64,000 nucleotides of DNA from NCBI GenBank assembly GCA_016934675.1, contig JAFGSJ010000004.1:1-64000 (forward strand), given 5' to 3'. The position numbers were made by a program, and so were the translations under genes. This document shows, piece after piece, positions 36,144 to 45,629 of this stretch (positions within the stretch are counted from its first letter, which is position 1; every line of letters starts with the position of its first letter). The stretch comes from a bacterium. GTDB taxonomy: Bacteria; CSSED10-310; JAFGSJ01. The notes under the pieces are model-generated. The model saw nothing but the letters and a program-made list of their open reading frames with translations. It did not search any database and was not told the DNA's origin.

Positions 36144-36737
36144 TTAGAGCAGAACAGCGACACCGGCATAGAGTTCGAACTTGGTCGAATCGGCATCACC
36201 GTCATTTTTATAGCCACCTTCCTTATATTCATAATCACCCATGCCCAGAGTCAATCGTAATCCACCGTCTAAGGCAAAGTGATCGTTCAGGAAATACTTG
36301 GCTCCGCCCTGCAGACCGAACATGAAACCAGTTATGGTCTCCTCATAACCATCATCAGTCTTTTCGTTACCGAATCCGAGAAAACCGCCGGCATAGGGAA
36401 ACAATTCCGAGCTCAAATCGAAATAATAGTTGGCCCCAGCGCCCAGTCCAAAATACGTTGTGGTAACATCTTCACCATTTTCGGTCGAGGTCGAATCAAA
36501 ATCGAACAAAACAAAGGCTTCGAGATTATCGATCACAACATAGCCACCGTGAACATTCAAACCAAATGTGGTTATCGTTTGATCTGTATCTTCAAATTCC
36601 CGTTTATCACTGCTGAAATTGAAATTGGAATCGCCGGAAATAATGATCGTGCCTGGTGATAACTGGACAGCCATTGCTTGCGGAACAATCAATAGAGCAC
36701 ACACAGCGACAAAAAGAATCATCTTTTCGAGTTTCAT
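36144..36737 (-). CDS. Small outer-membrane beta-barrel protein
   Basis: A 197-aa protein with a signal peptide (about residues 1-23, ending AMA). The mature part alternates polar and hydrophobic residues in eight or so strands, such as TTTYFGLGAGANYYF, LFPYAGGFLGFG and FMFGLQGGAKYFL, and ends with KFELYAGVAVLL. This fits an OmpX/OmpW-type 8-stranded porin-like barrel. Acidic, Gly-rich loops lie between strands. It is transcribed alone, with a strong terminator downstream. The role could be adhesion, structure or a small pore. Confidence 0.75.
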   Translation of the reverse strand: MKLEKMILFVAVCALLIVPQAMAVQLSPGTIIISGDSNFNFSSDKREFEDTDQTITTFGLNVHGGYVVIDNLEAFVLFDFDSTSTENGEDVTTTYFGLGAGANYYFDLSSELFPYAGGFLGFGNEKTDDGYEETITGFMFGLQGGAKYFLNDHFALDGGLRLTLGMGDYEYKEGGYKNDGDADSTKFELYAGVAVLL

Positions 36738-36943
36738 GATTAACTCCCTTCTTTGTTCATTAGGTTCAACTTCTTCAAATACTATTACTATTGCTCGTGC
36801 GGGTTTGTGACCTTCACGCTATTGCTACCCCTCCTTTTCACCTCCTTCCACATACGTTTCATACGTTTGGTCTTATGAGAATTCGGAATTGTTTCTTCAG
36901 TCTAATATGATAGATTTTCTCCTTAAAATTTCAAGTTTATATT

Positions 36944-37477
36944 TCATTCATTCGATTGATCAGGACCGGCAAAATGAGGAATGGGTTGACCGATATCGAT
37001 GTGGTCGACACTGGTCAGTTTCCAGGAAGTTCCTTCTTGACGCAGTGCCAGTTGCATCGTCCCAAATGTGGTTGGACCGCCGACCAGAAAATACCTCTGG
37101 TTGTGATAGGCCGACAGATCGATACCCTGCTGGACGTGTTGATCAGGCACAAAGGTAGCTACCACTTTGAATTCAAGGCTTAGTGTCCCGATTGTATTGC
37201 TGTTGATCGTGGTTTCGACATGCTGGGTAATGATTTTAATGTCGCTAAACTGGGTGCATAGACGGCGCAGCATCTCGGCAATATTGGGTTTGGTCAGGCC
37301 GGACCGATCGATATACTCGTCTGAAATCAGAGCCATGAAAGCATCGGTATCCTTTGCTTGAACAGCCTGAATAGCCCGGTCCAGGAATTTTTCGAGCGGG
37401 TCTTTTTTCAGGACCTGATAGAGAAAAAGCAGAAGGGTCACGATCAAACCAAGTGCGATGTAGGCTTTTTGTGACAT
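36944..37477 (-). CDS. Membrane-anchored NTF2-like (SnoaL-type) protein
   Basis: A 177-aa protein with one N-terminal membrane helix (ALGLIVTLLLFLYQVL). The rest has the cone-shaped NTF2-like pattern: DPLEKFLDRAIQAVQAKDTDAFMALISDEY, then helices and the strands SLEFKVVATF, YFLVGGP and TWKLTSVDHIDIG. Proteins of this type often bind small ligands or act as accessory domains; no catalytic residues are evident. It lies just downstream of the ole operon on the same strand, about 110 bases past oleD, so read-through is possible. Confidence 0.6.
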   Translation of the reverse strand: MSQKAYIALGLIVTLLLFLYQVLKKDPLEKFLDRAIQAVQAKDTDAFMALISDEYIDRSGLTKPNIAEMLRRLCTQFSDIKIITQHVETTINSNTIGTLSLEFKVVATFVPDQHVQQGIDLSAYHNQRYFLVGGPTTFGTMQLALRQEGTSWKLTSVDHIDIGQPIPHFAGPDQSNE

Positions 37478-37589
37478 CGAACTCTCCAGGTGCTAGACGA
37501 TCAATGAGAAGACGCTGTTCCCAAGTGATGTCTCACCTATTATAATGGAAGAACAGTTAAAAGTAAACCCAGTTTTGGGGAACTCTCAA

Positions 37590-38582
37590 TTATGGAGTAC
37601 TCGTGAGCCATTGCGCTAATTTAGTCATGCCCTGGTCAATGCTGGTCCGGGGTTGATACCCGAGATATTCTTTGGCGGCAGAGAGGTCGAACCAGTGTGG
37701 GCAGGAGAGCTGATAGGCGAGGAAGCGGGTCATAGGCGGTTCATTTTTCAGCTTGAGCAGACGGTAGACCAATTCACAACAAGCTCCGATTAAGGCAGCT
37801 TTTTTAACCGAGATATGCTGGGTGACAGACGGCAGGCCGGCTGCCTGGACGATGCGATTGATCATTTCCTTGACGGACATGGGCTGGTCCTGTGAAATGA
37901 AAAAGGTCCTCCCGGCTATGTTTGAGCCGGGCCATAAGCGGTCGAGGGCAAGTAGATGCGCCTCGGCGGCGTTATCGACATAGGTCGTATCGACCAGATT
38001 ATCGCCCCGGCCCACGATGCGTAAACGCCCGGAACGTGCCCGGTCCACTATGCGGACCACCAGGTTATTGTCCTCCGGTCCCCAGATCAGGTGTGGTCGC
38101 AAGGCGCAGGTCGCCAGATGTCGATCATTGGCTTGAAGTACGAGTCGTTCTGCTTCGGCCTTGGTTTGCGAATAAAACGAATCATATTCGACAGGATACG
38201 GTGCGTTTTCATCGATACCCTCACAACCGCGACGACCGTAGGCTACACTCGGGGAACTGGTATAGATAAAACGTGGCACACTCAGTATGCGGCAGGCTTC
38301 GAGCAGGTTTTTAGTCCCTATGACATTGGTCGTATAAAATTCCTGATAGGGTCCCCACATGACCACTCGAGCAGCCGTATGGATGACCGCATCCATTCCG
38401 GACACGGCCAGTCGCACGGGTGCAATCTGACGGATATCTCCTCGAATGAGGTTGACTCCCAGGGTCCGCAATTGAGGATAATCTCCCCGACTGAATACCG
38501 TGACCCGTTCACCCCGGTCAAGCAGTTGTCTGACGATGACTTGGCCGAGAAAGCCACCGCCACCTGTTACCAGAATATTCAT
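37590..38582 (-). CDS. oleD: OleD, NAD(P)-dependent beta-ketoacid reductase
   Basis: A 330-aa extended short-chain dehydrogenase. The Rossmann motif is MNILVTGGGGFLG, and the active-site Tyr-x3-Lys is in YSQTKAEAERLV. In the olefin pathway OleD reduces the 2-alkyl-3-keto acid made by OleA to a 2-alkyl-3-hydroxy acid, the substrate of OleC. The start at 38582 overlaps the oleC stop by ATGA, indicating translational coupling. It is the last gene of the four-gene operon. The dehydrogenase alone could be any 3-beta-HSD-like SDR; the cluster decides the assignment. Confidence 0.9.
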   Translation of the reverse strand: MNILVTGGGGFLGQVIVRQLLDRGERVTVFSRGDYPQLRTLGVNLIRGDIRQIAPVRLAVSGMDAVIHTAARVVMWGPYQEFYTTNVIGTKNLLEACRILSVPRFIYTSSPSVAYGRRGCEGIDENAPYPVEYDSFYSQTKAEAERLVLQANDRHLATCALRPHLIWGPEDNNLVVRIVDRARSGRLRIVGRGDNLVDTTYVDNAAEAHLLALDRLWPGSNIAGRTFFISQDQPMSVKEMINRIVQAAGLPSVTQHISVKKAALIGACCELVYRLLKLKNEPPMTRFLAYQLSCPHWFDLSAAKEYLGYQPRTSIDQGMTKLAQWLTSTP

Positions 38583-40240
38583 GAGAGTTTCTCCTGCGCC
38601 CAAATCGCCAGTTCCTCACGGCGGATTTTGGCATTATGTCGTATATCGACCGGAAATTTTGGATGAAGCAAAAACAATTCGATCGAACGAGTGTGATGAT
38701 AACGGGCCCCGAGTGAGCGCAATTCAGTCACGGTGTCGTTCCAGTCGAATTTTTTTCGGTCCGGATCGGGTTCGATACAGATAACCGGATGGACTCGCCC
38801 GGCCAGGCTGACGGCAACCAGTGCACTTCGGAACACGGCCGGGTGCGTATTAAAGACCGCTTCGCACGGAATGGTGAACAAAAGCTGGTCCGAAGTTTGG
38901 ACCCGATGACTTTTGCGACCGCAAAACCATAATCTGCCCGCGTTGTCGAGATAACCCAGGTCGCCCATGCGGTGATAGCATCGTCCTTCGGCGTCATACA
39001 TTTTTGCTCTGCGTGTGGCTTCCGGACGTTGAATATAACTCCGGGTGACCACCGGGCCCCTGACTACGATTTCGCCGATTTCTCGCTCGGGCAGAACCAG
39101 TTCGGGTTTGAAATCAGGCAACGCATCATCAGAAATCCGGATGATGCTGACCTGGAGACCGGGCAGCGGTTTGCCCACACAAATGCCTTGACCCTGGTCG
39201 GTCTTGTCTCGCGAAGCCAGGATTTCCCGACTGCCGATCAGGGTCACCGGCATGCATTCAGTAGCCCCGTAGGGCGTATAAACCTCGACACCCTCGGACA
39301 ACATCATGCTAACCTGCTCGAGCACATCCGGTTGGGCCGGGGCGCCGGCGGACACAATTCGTTTGAGTGTGGGCAGTTGTGTGCCACTGGACCGGCTCTC
39401 CCGGGCCAGAACATTGAGCAGGGCCGGCGAACAAAACATGGTTGTGGCATCAAAGTCCTTGATGGCTTGATAAATCTTGGCCGGACAAGCCTTGGCCGGA
39501 AAACGGGCATCCATATCCGGAAAAACCGCGGTCACGCCAAAAGCCGGATCGAACAAAGCAAAAGGCGGAAAAGTCGGCACATCGACTTCACCAGGCTCAT
39601 ACTTGAACATTGCCTGGATCATGAGAATCTGATGTATGAAATTGCCGTGCGTAAAAGCCACTCCTTTGGGCACGCCTGTGCTTCCGCTTGTAAATATAAT
39701 CGCCGCCGTTTCATCCGGCTCCGGCTGGTGCATTGGAAACGGTCCGCGATCGAGACCTAACCTGCGGACCCGGTCCAGTGTGAAACCGCCCGGAATCCAG
39801 CCCGGGCCAACCGTGACCGTTAGTCTGATCGACTGTCGTGCCCAACCGAACAGGAATTGGGCGAATCGGGCCAGAGGGAGGCCGATGAAACCACGGGGTG
39901 AAGCCTCCCCCAAACAGGTCTTTACGGGACCGGAACCGATCCCCGGGTCAATCAGGACCGGCACAATACCTGCTTTCAGCAGGGCAAACATGATTGTAAC
40001 AAAATGCAGGCCCGGTTTGACCATCAGAGCACAACGGTCACCCTTCTCGAAACCGAGGCAAACCAAACCATGAGCCAGGACATCTGTTTCGTCCTGCAAC
40101 TGGGCGTTGGTCAGGTGACGATACAGGTAATGCCCCTCCCGATCCAACCCGCTCGGTTCAACCACTGCTTTTGCATCCGGTCGCGTCCGGGCTATCTCTG
40201 CCAGGAATCCGGCAGCATTTCCTTTATCGAACTCGACCAT
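38579..40240 (-). CDS. oleC: OleC, beta-lactone synthetase (ANL family)
   Basis: A 553-aa member of the acyl-adenylate-forming family. The P-loop-like AIIFTSGSTGVPKGVAFTH and the later TPYGATECMPVTLIGS, MGDLGYLD and C-terminal region are in order. OleC uses ATP to close the 2-alkyl-3-hydroxy acid to a beta-lactone, which OleB then decarboxylates. The start at 40240 (MVEFDKGN) overlaps the end of oleB by 17 bases. A longer ORF upstream would run into oleB. It is annotated as fatty acyl-CoA ligase in many genomes, but the neighbouring genes identify it. Confidence 0.92.
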   Translation of the reverse strand: MVEFDKGNAAGFLAEIARTRPDAKAVVEPSGLDREGHYLYRHLTNAQLQDETDVLAHGLVCLGFEKGDRCALMVKPGLHFVTIMFALLKAGIVPVLIDPGIGSGPVKTCLGEASPRGFIGLPLARFAQFLFGWARQSIRLTVTVGPGWIPGGFTLDRVRRLGLDRGPFPMHQPEPDETAAIIFTSGSTGVPKGVAFTHGNFIHQILMIQAMFKYEPGEVDVPTFPPFALFDPAFGVTAVFPDMDARFPAKACPAKIYQAIKDFDATTMFCSPALLNVLARESRSSGTQLPTLKRIVSAGAPAQPDVLEQVSMMLSEGVEVYTPYGATECMPVTLIGSREILASRDKTDQGQGICVGKPLPGLQVSIIRISDDALPDFKPELVLPEREIGEIVVRGPVVTRSYIQRPEATRRAKMYDAEGRCYHRMGDLGYLDNAGRLWFCGRKSHRVQTSDQLLFTIPCEAVFNTHPAVFRSALVAVSLAGRVHPVICIEPDPDRKKFDWNDTVTELRSLGARYHHTRSIELFLLHPKFPVDIRHNAKIRREELAIWAQEKLS

Positions 40241-41168
40241 GACTGTTGACCTCAACGGGATAACGGTCGAAAAAAGCCTGTATGAGGGGGGCAATTTCCT
40301 CGAGCGCGTCCTCGACGATGTAATGCCCACCGTTTGGCCATTGATGAACTTCGGCTTCGGGCAGATAGCGTCGCCACTGTTCGAGAAAATCACGATCAAA
40401 GACAAAATCCCGCTCGCCCCAACAGATCAGGGTTGGCACCGAACGAAAGCGGTCCAGTCGTGACGCAACGCCCTGCACGATCGCATAAGCCCGATCGCCA
40501 GGCCGTAACGGTATGTCCTGGACAAAGCGAAGCGTAGCCAGACGCCGATCCGGAGCCTGATATGGGGCACAGTATAGCTGCCGTAGGTTCGGTGACAGCT
40601 TTTTACGTCGACAACAGACCCGGGCCGCTATCCGACTGAATGCATTCAAACGCAGAACAAGGAACTCACCCAGCCAGGTCCTGGTCAAACCGAGCTGCCA
40701 GGGCAATATTTTACCGACCGGCAGCGGAAAGGCAGCGGTATTGAAAATGACCAAACGCTTGATCATTGCCGGGTGTCGATCGGCGAAACCCATTCCGATC
40801 ATACCACCCCAATCATGGAGCAGGAGAGTGAGTTCATTCTCCAGGCCGAGATGTGCCACCAGTGCCTCGAGATCGTCGATCCGCTGCTTTAAAGTATAGT
40901 CATAATGATCGTCGTCGGGAACATCGGACAACCCGCAACCCATATGGTCAGGAACTATACAACGATAGGCACCGCGGAAGGCTTGCACCAAGCCGCGATA
41001 ATAGAACGACCAGGTCGGATTGCCATGGACCATGAGCAGAGGTTCGCCCGGTCCTTCATCCAGATAGTGCATCCGGGTACCGTCTGGCCCAAAAAAATGC
41101 GACTGAAAGGGATATTCACGGGCAAACAGTTCTTCCAAAGCCGGTTTGGCTAATTTGAGCCGTTCCAT
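40224..41168 (-). CDS. oleB: OleB, beta-lactone decarboxylase (alpha/beta hydrolase)
   Basis: A 314-aa alpha/beta hydrolase of the haloalkane-dehalogenase type. HGNPTWSFYYR (oxyanion region) is followed by DHMGCGLSD and the nucleophile elbow LLLHDWGGMIGMGF, with Asp as nucleophile. The catalytic His is in NGGHYIVEDA. OleB removes CO2 from the beta-lactone to give a cis-olefin. The start at 41168 (MERLKLAKP) lies 5 bases after the oleA stop, with GAGG close upstream. The end overlaps oleC. Alone this would be called a haloalkane dehalogenase; the operon points to OleB. Confidence 0.92.
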   Translation of the reverse strand: MERLKLAKPALEELFAREYPFQSHFFGPDGTRMHYLDEGPGEPLLMVHGNPTWSFYYRGLVQAFRGAYRCIVPDHMGCGLSDVPDDDHYDYTLKQRIDDLEALVAHLGLENELTLLLHDWGGMIGMGFADRHPAMIKRLVIFNTAAFPLPVGKILPWQLGLTRTWLGEFLVLRLNAFSRIAARVCCRRKKLSPNLRQLYCAPYQAPDRRLATLRFVQDIPLRPGDRAYAIVQGVASRLDRFRSVPTLICWGERDFVFDRDFLEQWRRYLPEAEVHQWPNGGHYIVEDALEEIAPLIQAFFDRYPVEVNSHGRVR

Positions 41169-41173
41169 TACCT

Positions 41174-42193
41174 CTACCAGACGACTTCCATCATGGAACA
41201 ATTAAGGCCGCTACCGATACCCATCAGAGCGATATGGTCACCCTTTTCTATCCTGCCGGCATCGAGTGCCTTGGCCAGAGTGACGGGCAAAGCGGCTGGG
41301 CCGATATTACCATATTCCGGATAGGTCGTATACACCTTACGCAGGTCCATTTTAAGAGACTCACAAACCTTTTCGGTATGGGCCTTACTCACTTGATGCA
41401 TGATATAATGGTCCAGGTTCAGAAAATCCCAGCCCAGGACCTCATTTGCCTTGTTCAGCGTCCTGGCTGCCAAGCCCAAACCGGCGACAAGTAAAGCATG
41501 GGCATCAGTCATCATCTGATCGGGCTGGGCCCGACACAAGTGATTATGCTCTGTGGCCGCTACGGTCACACCACCCCGGAATTGAGACCCCTCCTCGACC
41601 AGATCGGACCGACCCAAAATCATGGCCACGCTCCCCGAACCTATGGTAAAAGTCGCGAAACTCTCTCGAAATTCATCCACAGTTGGGGAACTGTTCAAGA
41701 GTCGTTTGATCGTCTGTTCGATCACGAAACGGCTACCCTCGCCATTGACAACAAGGCCGTAGTCGATCTGGCCCCGTTCGATCATGTTTCCGGCAATCTG
41801 CATCCCGTTCAGAAATGCCAGACAGGCATTACCCACATCAAAATTGATGCAATAAGGACTCAGATGCAAATTGTTATGGACAATACAGGCCACGGACGGC
41901 TCGATATAATCCTTGCACACCGAGGTATTGATCAGGACCCCGATTCTGGAACGATCGATGCCCGAACGGATGATCGCTTTTTCTCCTGCCCAGGTTGCCA
42001 TCTGGCTGGGTTGCACATTCTCGTCCCAAAAATAGCGTGACTTGATCCCGGTCAAACCTTCGAACAATCCCCGCTGAACACCAAATTTATCCATAAGTGG
42101 GGCCAATTGCTCTTCTATTTCAGATGATGTAACTCGGTGGGGGGCATCTTCACAGGCCACCGACACAATCGATACATTGTCGAAAAGCATCAT
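41174..42193 (-). CDS. oleA: OleA, thiolase-type head-to-head acyl condensation enzyme
   Basis: A 339-aa thiolase-superfamily protein of the FabH-like group. The active-site Cys is in VGNACLAFLNG (about residue 120), and the conserved Glu of OleA enzymes is in CKDYIEPSVACIVHNN. The His (LDHYIMHQVSKAH) and Asn (PEYGNIGPAALP) complete the triad. OleA joins two fatty acyl-CoAs to a 2-alkyl-3-keto acid, the first step of long-chain olefin synthesis. It is the first gene of the operon, with AAGAGGA upstream of the ATG. The long-chain product (C27-C31 in other bacteria) cannot be read from sequence. Confidence 0.93.
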   Translation of the reverse strand: MMLFDNVSIVSVACEDAPHRVTSSEIEEQLAPLMDKFGVQRGLFEGLTGIKSRYFWDENVQPSQMATWAGEKAIIRSGIDRSRIGVLINTSVCKDYIEPSVACIVHNNLHLSPYCINFDVGNACLAFLNGMQIAGNMIERGQIDYGLVVNGEGSRFVIEQTIKRLLNSSPTVDEFRESFATFTIGSGSVAMILGRSDLVEEGSQFRGGVTVAATEHNHLCRAQPDQMMTDAHALLVAGLGLAARTLNKANEVLGWDFLNLDHYIMHQVSKAHTEKVCESLKMDLRKVYTTYPEYGNIGPAALPVTLAKALDAGRIEKGDHIALMGIGSGLNCSMMEVVW

Positions 42194-42403
42194 GACTGTT
42201 CCTCTTAAACCACGAGCTTGTCCTTACTCACTGTTATTGTCTCGGATACATAATCAGTCCGTTGTGAAATGTCAAGCGACCCGCTCAACCATTATCGTTA
42301 ACCAAGGAAATATAACCATTGATTTAGATGCTTGAGTTTTTTTTCTGTTTCTGCTAGGTAAAGACGAACACGACCCAATTCACTTTTGATAAGGAGAATT
42401 GTG

Positions 42404-43165
42404 ATGGAATGGCTATTGGACCCGCAAGTCTGGATTGCTTTGACGACATTGACCGTACTTGAGATTGTGCTGGGTGTCGATAATATCATTTTCATTGCTA
42501 TTCTGACTGAAAAATTGCCGGTCCAGAATCAGGGTAAGGCCAGGCGATTGGGCCTTGCCGGTGCTATGCTCACCAGGATTTTGCTCCTGTCCTGTCTGAC
42601 CTGGATCATGCGATTGACGACACCTTTGTTCACTGTTTTCGCCCTCGATATTTCCGGCCGGGACATCATCCTGATATCCGGCGGGCTCTTTTTGCTGGTT
42701 AAAGCCACCCTGGAAATTCACGAAAAACTCGAAGGTGGCACAAGTGAGCACCAGATCAGGCTCCACTCATCATTTTACAGTGTGATTATCCAGATCATGC
42801 TTCTTGATATTGTTTTTTCGTTCGATTCGGTCATTACCGCAATTGGATTGGCCAATCAACTCGCGATCATGGTATCAGCCATTATCATAGCGGTTATTGT
42901 CATGATGGTCTTTATCAACAGCATCAGCGATTTCGTGGAGCGACATCCCACTCTTAAAATGCTGGCATTGAGTTTCCTGTTACTGATTGGGATCGCCCTA
43001 ATCGGTGAAGGATTCGACCTGCATATACCCAAAGGTTACATCTATTTCGCTATGGCTTTCTCGGCTTTTGTGGAAATGCTGAACATGCGTTTAAGTCGGC
43101 CCCAGAATGAACCGGTCCAGTTAAAAAACGTAAGGCCGTCTGTCAAGCCAGATACTTTGTCCTGA
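42404..43165 (+). CDS. TerC-family integral membrane protein
   Basis: A 253-aa protein with about seven membrane helices. It shows the TerC hallmark LEIVLGVDNIIFIAILTEKL and the second acidic motif LLDIVFSFDSVITAIGL, whose Asp residues are expected to bind metal. TerC/Alx-type proteins export manganese or affect metal loading of secreted enzymes; some were found with tellurite resistance. The ATG at 42404 has AAGGAG at 42391-42396; an upstream TTG in frame is less likely. No yybP-ykoY riboswitch core was recognised upstream. Divergent from oleA. Confidence 0.9.
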   Translation: MEWLLDPQVWIALTTLTVLEIVLGVDNIIFIAILTEKLPVQNQGKARRLGLAGAMLTRILLLSCLTWIMRLTTPLFTVFALDISGRDIILISGGLFLLVKATLEIHEKLEGGTSEHQIRLHSSFYSVIIQIMLLDIVFSFDSVITAIGLANQLAIMVSAIIIAVIVMMVFINSISDFVERHPTLKMLALSFLLLIGIALIGEGFDLHIPKGYIYFAMAFSAFVEMLNMRLSRPQNEPVQLKNVRPSVKPDTLS

Positions 43166-43242
43166 CTGAGAGTTGGCTCTTCTGACCCAGAAGCATTTTA
43201 ATAGACTCCTTCTAATGCTTTGGAGCACTATGCGCTCAAATT

Positions 43243-44562
43243 CTAATCGGGCCGGCCGTAACTTCGGAGCCAGCTCTGGGCAAGTTCGTTAGCGTCGAAG
43301 CCGGTTTCAGCCAGGATATGGTCGATCATGTCCTGCATCAGGGCTGCATCGCCGACATAGCGATTGAAAAATGAAGAGAGGACCTGGTCGAGTCTATCGG
43401 CCCCGATCTCATCGGCGACATCTTTGTAGAAGAAAGCCCCTTTGAGATACGGTACCAAAGAGAACAGACCGTCTTCGAGAATATCGACCTCACCGCATGA
43501 ATCGGGCCAGGCAATGCCATCATTATGGTTGATCACGTAATTCAAGTCGGCGTCGTAATCCTCCCAGATCAGGGCTTCGGCATCGGCCCCCACGATCTGT
43601 CCGGTGACCCGGGCGGTCAGGTAGGTCACGGTGCCCTCCGATAGAACAAAATCTTCCCAGCAGCGGATGCGGATGCCGTCGCCGTACCAGCCGTGAGCGG
43701 CTTCATGAGTGTGGACATCGGTCATACCGATGGCCCCTTTGGCAATATGCCAGTAGGGGTGATGTTCCATGCCGCCGTAGCTGCCGGCGCCCCAAATCAC
43801 TTCCACGGAACCAGCCTTATCACCGTAGGCGTATGGACCGAGGACTTGTTCGTACCAGTTGAAGATATCGACCAGGTGAGTTGTGGCTTGAAGGGCCTTG
43901 GTTTCATCTCCGGGTAGGACCCACAGGCCGATTTCAGTTCCGTCCTGGGTCGAACCCAGATTGAGATAGCTATACTGTCCGATAGCCCAGGCGATCTGGT
44001 ATGAGGGACAATCAGTCGGGATTGCTTGGGGATAGACGGCCTGAAGGGCCGCGTCGTATCCGTTGACCGTCAGATTGAAGCGGAGACCATCGACCGGTTC
44101 GGAATGACAGGGAAACAGATTGCCGCAGAAATATGGCCAAATCAGGGTTACACCGGTCTCCATGAAGCCCTCGGACACATCCTGATAGCTGAAAGTATAG
44201 TCGATGATCAGCTCGAAAGGGCCCTCTGTCTGGGGAATACCCACGTGCAAATTTCCGTCTGCTATGACATAATTGAGATCACCCTGGGCGCAGCGGACGG
44301 AAGTGATGCCCAGACCGCCCGCCTCGAACGAACAGCCCGTACTGTCCGCAGTGCCGATAGATATGGTAGCGGAAGCTTTGAAAGCACTCATATCAATAGC
44401 CAGGGTCGTACTCAGAATATCACGCTGCCAGTTCTCGACTGCTGCAGGTGGGTTCCAGGGAGGAGGTGTGTCGTCGTCATCATCACCGGAACAACCAGTG
44501 ATCATCATGTATCCGGCCAAACATACAATTACAATGAAAAGAAAACGTGTACATGTGTTCAT
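43243..44562 (-). CDS. M1-like (gluzincin) metallopeptidase lipoprotein
   Basis: A 439-aa protein with a signal peptide and lipobox (MMITGC, about residue 24) followed by an Asp/Pro-rich linker. The N-terminal half is beta-rich like the M1 saddle domain. The catalytic part has HTHEAAHGWYGDGI, which carries the HExxH zinc motif, and a downstream Glu in FVLSEGTVTYL about 18 residues later, as in M1 aminopeptidases. The GxMEN exopeptidase motif appears as GGMEHH, a variant. Likely a cell-surface aminopeptidase. AGGAGAAG precedes the ATG at 44562. Confidence 0.85.
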   Translation of the reverse strand: MNTCTRFLFIVIVCLAGYMMITGCSGDDDDDTPPPWNPPAAVENWQRDILSTTLAIDMSAFKASATISIGTADSTGCSFEAGGLGITSVRCAQGDLNYVIADGNLHVGIPQTEGPFELIIDYTFSYQDVSEGFMETGVTLIWPYFCGNLFPCHSEPVDGLRFNLTVNGYDAALQAVYPQAIPTDCPSYQIAWAIGQYSYLNLGSTQDGTEIGLWVLPGDETKALQATTHLVDIFNWYEQVLGPYAYGDKAGSVEVIWGAGSYGGMEHHPYWHIAKGAIGMTDVHTHEAAHGWYGDGIRIRCWEDFVLSEGTVTYLTARVTGQIVGADAEALIWEDYDADLNYVINHNDGIAWPDSCGEVDILEDGLFSLVPYLKGAFFYKDVADEIGADRLDQVLSSFFNRYVGDAALMQDMIDHILAETGFDANELAQSWLRSYGRPD

Positions 44563-44787
44563 ACTCTTCTCCTGATCACATTGCAGTGCATTGGACCTGT
44601 TTTGGGACAGCATAGCATAACCAGAGAAAAAAACAATGATTGTTTGCGTTTCCTTAGGATAAGTGCTACAAACCTGGCATGTTTTTCATCAGTCGGGCCA
44701 TATTAGGCACGAAGAGGTCCATGAAGCTGCGTGTTCTGAGTGTGAATGCCCCGACTAATTGGCCTTTGAGCCAGAGAGGAGCGGTTT

Positions 44788-45498
44788 ATGAGAAAGTGTG
44801 CTTGTATTGCGGCAATAGTGATGATCTGGACGCTCAGTGCAGGGGTCCAGGCCCAAGACCAAACCGGGACTACATTAGCCGATGAAAACCAGAAGATCAG
44901 CTATGCCCTGGGCTATAAAATCGGACAGGACCTGAAGGGACTCGAACATAATGTGGACCTGACCATTTTCTCGAAAGGCGTGGCTGATTGCTACCAGAAT
45001 CTTCCCGGTCAACTCACCGAAAAGGAAATTGCTGAAGTCCTGCAGAGTTTCTTCAAAGACATGCAAGCGAAACAGCAGGAAAAAAGACAAATCGCCGGAG
45101 AGAAAAATAAAAAAGAGGGCGAGGAATTCCTAGCCAAGAACAAGGAACGGGAAGGCGTCAAAACCACGGAAAGTGGGCTGCAATACGAAGTTATTACCGA
45201 GGGGACCGGTGTGAAACCAAAGGCGACCGATAAGGTCAAGGTCCACTACAAGGGCACCTTGATTGATGGGACCGAATTTGACAGTTCCTACATCCGCAAT
45301 GAGCCGACTGAATTCAAGGTGAACGGAGTGATCCGAGGTTGGACTGAAGGGCTCCAACTCATGAATGTCGGCAGCAAATACAAATTCTTTGTTCCGGCGA
45401 ATCTCGCTTACGGCGAGCGTGGGGCCAGAGAACCAATTGGACCGAACGCCACCCTGGTTTTTGAAGTCGAATTGCTGGAAATCGTGCCGGACGAATAA
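44788..45498 (+). CDS. FKBP-type peptidyl-prolyl isomerase (FkpA/Mip type)
   Basis: A 236-aa protein with a signal peptide (about residues 1-22, ending VQAQ). The N-terminal dimerisation domain (about 30-115) contains ISYALGYKIGQDL, followed by a long charged helix. The FKBP domain (about 125-235) has VKVHYKGTLIDGTEFDSSY, VIRGWTEGLQLM and PANLAYGERGA, with Asp, Tyr and Trp residues of the prolyl-binding pocket conserved. These periplasmic isomerases assist folding of exported proteins. GAGAGGAG precedes the ATG. A terminator follows at 45523-45568. Confidence 0.93.
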   Translation: MRKCACIAAIVMIWTLSAGVQAQDQTGTTLADENQKISYALGYKIGQDLKGLEHNVDLTIFSKGVADCYQNLPGQLTEKEIAEVLQSFFKDMQAKQQEKRQIAGEKNKKEGEEFLAKNKEREGVKTTESGLQYEVITEGTGVKPKATDKVKVHYKGTLIDGTEFDSSYIRNEPTEFKVNGVIRGWTEGLQLMNVGSKYKFFVPANLAYGERGAREPIGPNATLVFEVELLEIVPDE

Positions 45499-45522
45499 GG
45501 CCTTTTTGGTGATTGATAACCC

Positions 45523-45568
45523 AAGCCGATAATCCTATCGTCTGTTCGATGGGGTGTCGGCTTTTTTT
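45523..45568 (+). terminator. Rho-independent terminator after the FKBP gene
   Basis: AAGCCGA (45523-45529) pairs with TCGGCTT (45557-45563), closing a loop with further partial pairing, and is followed by a run of seven T (45562-45568). It lies 25 bases after the stop codon. Confidence 0.75.
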
Positions 45569-45629
45569 GATAATCAGATCGAAAACAAGGTTGTGTCATT
45601 GACCCAAGCCCGGTCTGAAAGAGATTAGC

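Noticed and set aside
42194-42403. yybP-ykoY manganese riboswitch upstream of the TerC gene
   Set aside because: The conserved core sequences of that class were not found in the leader.
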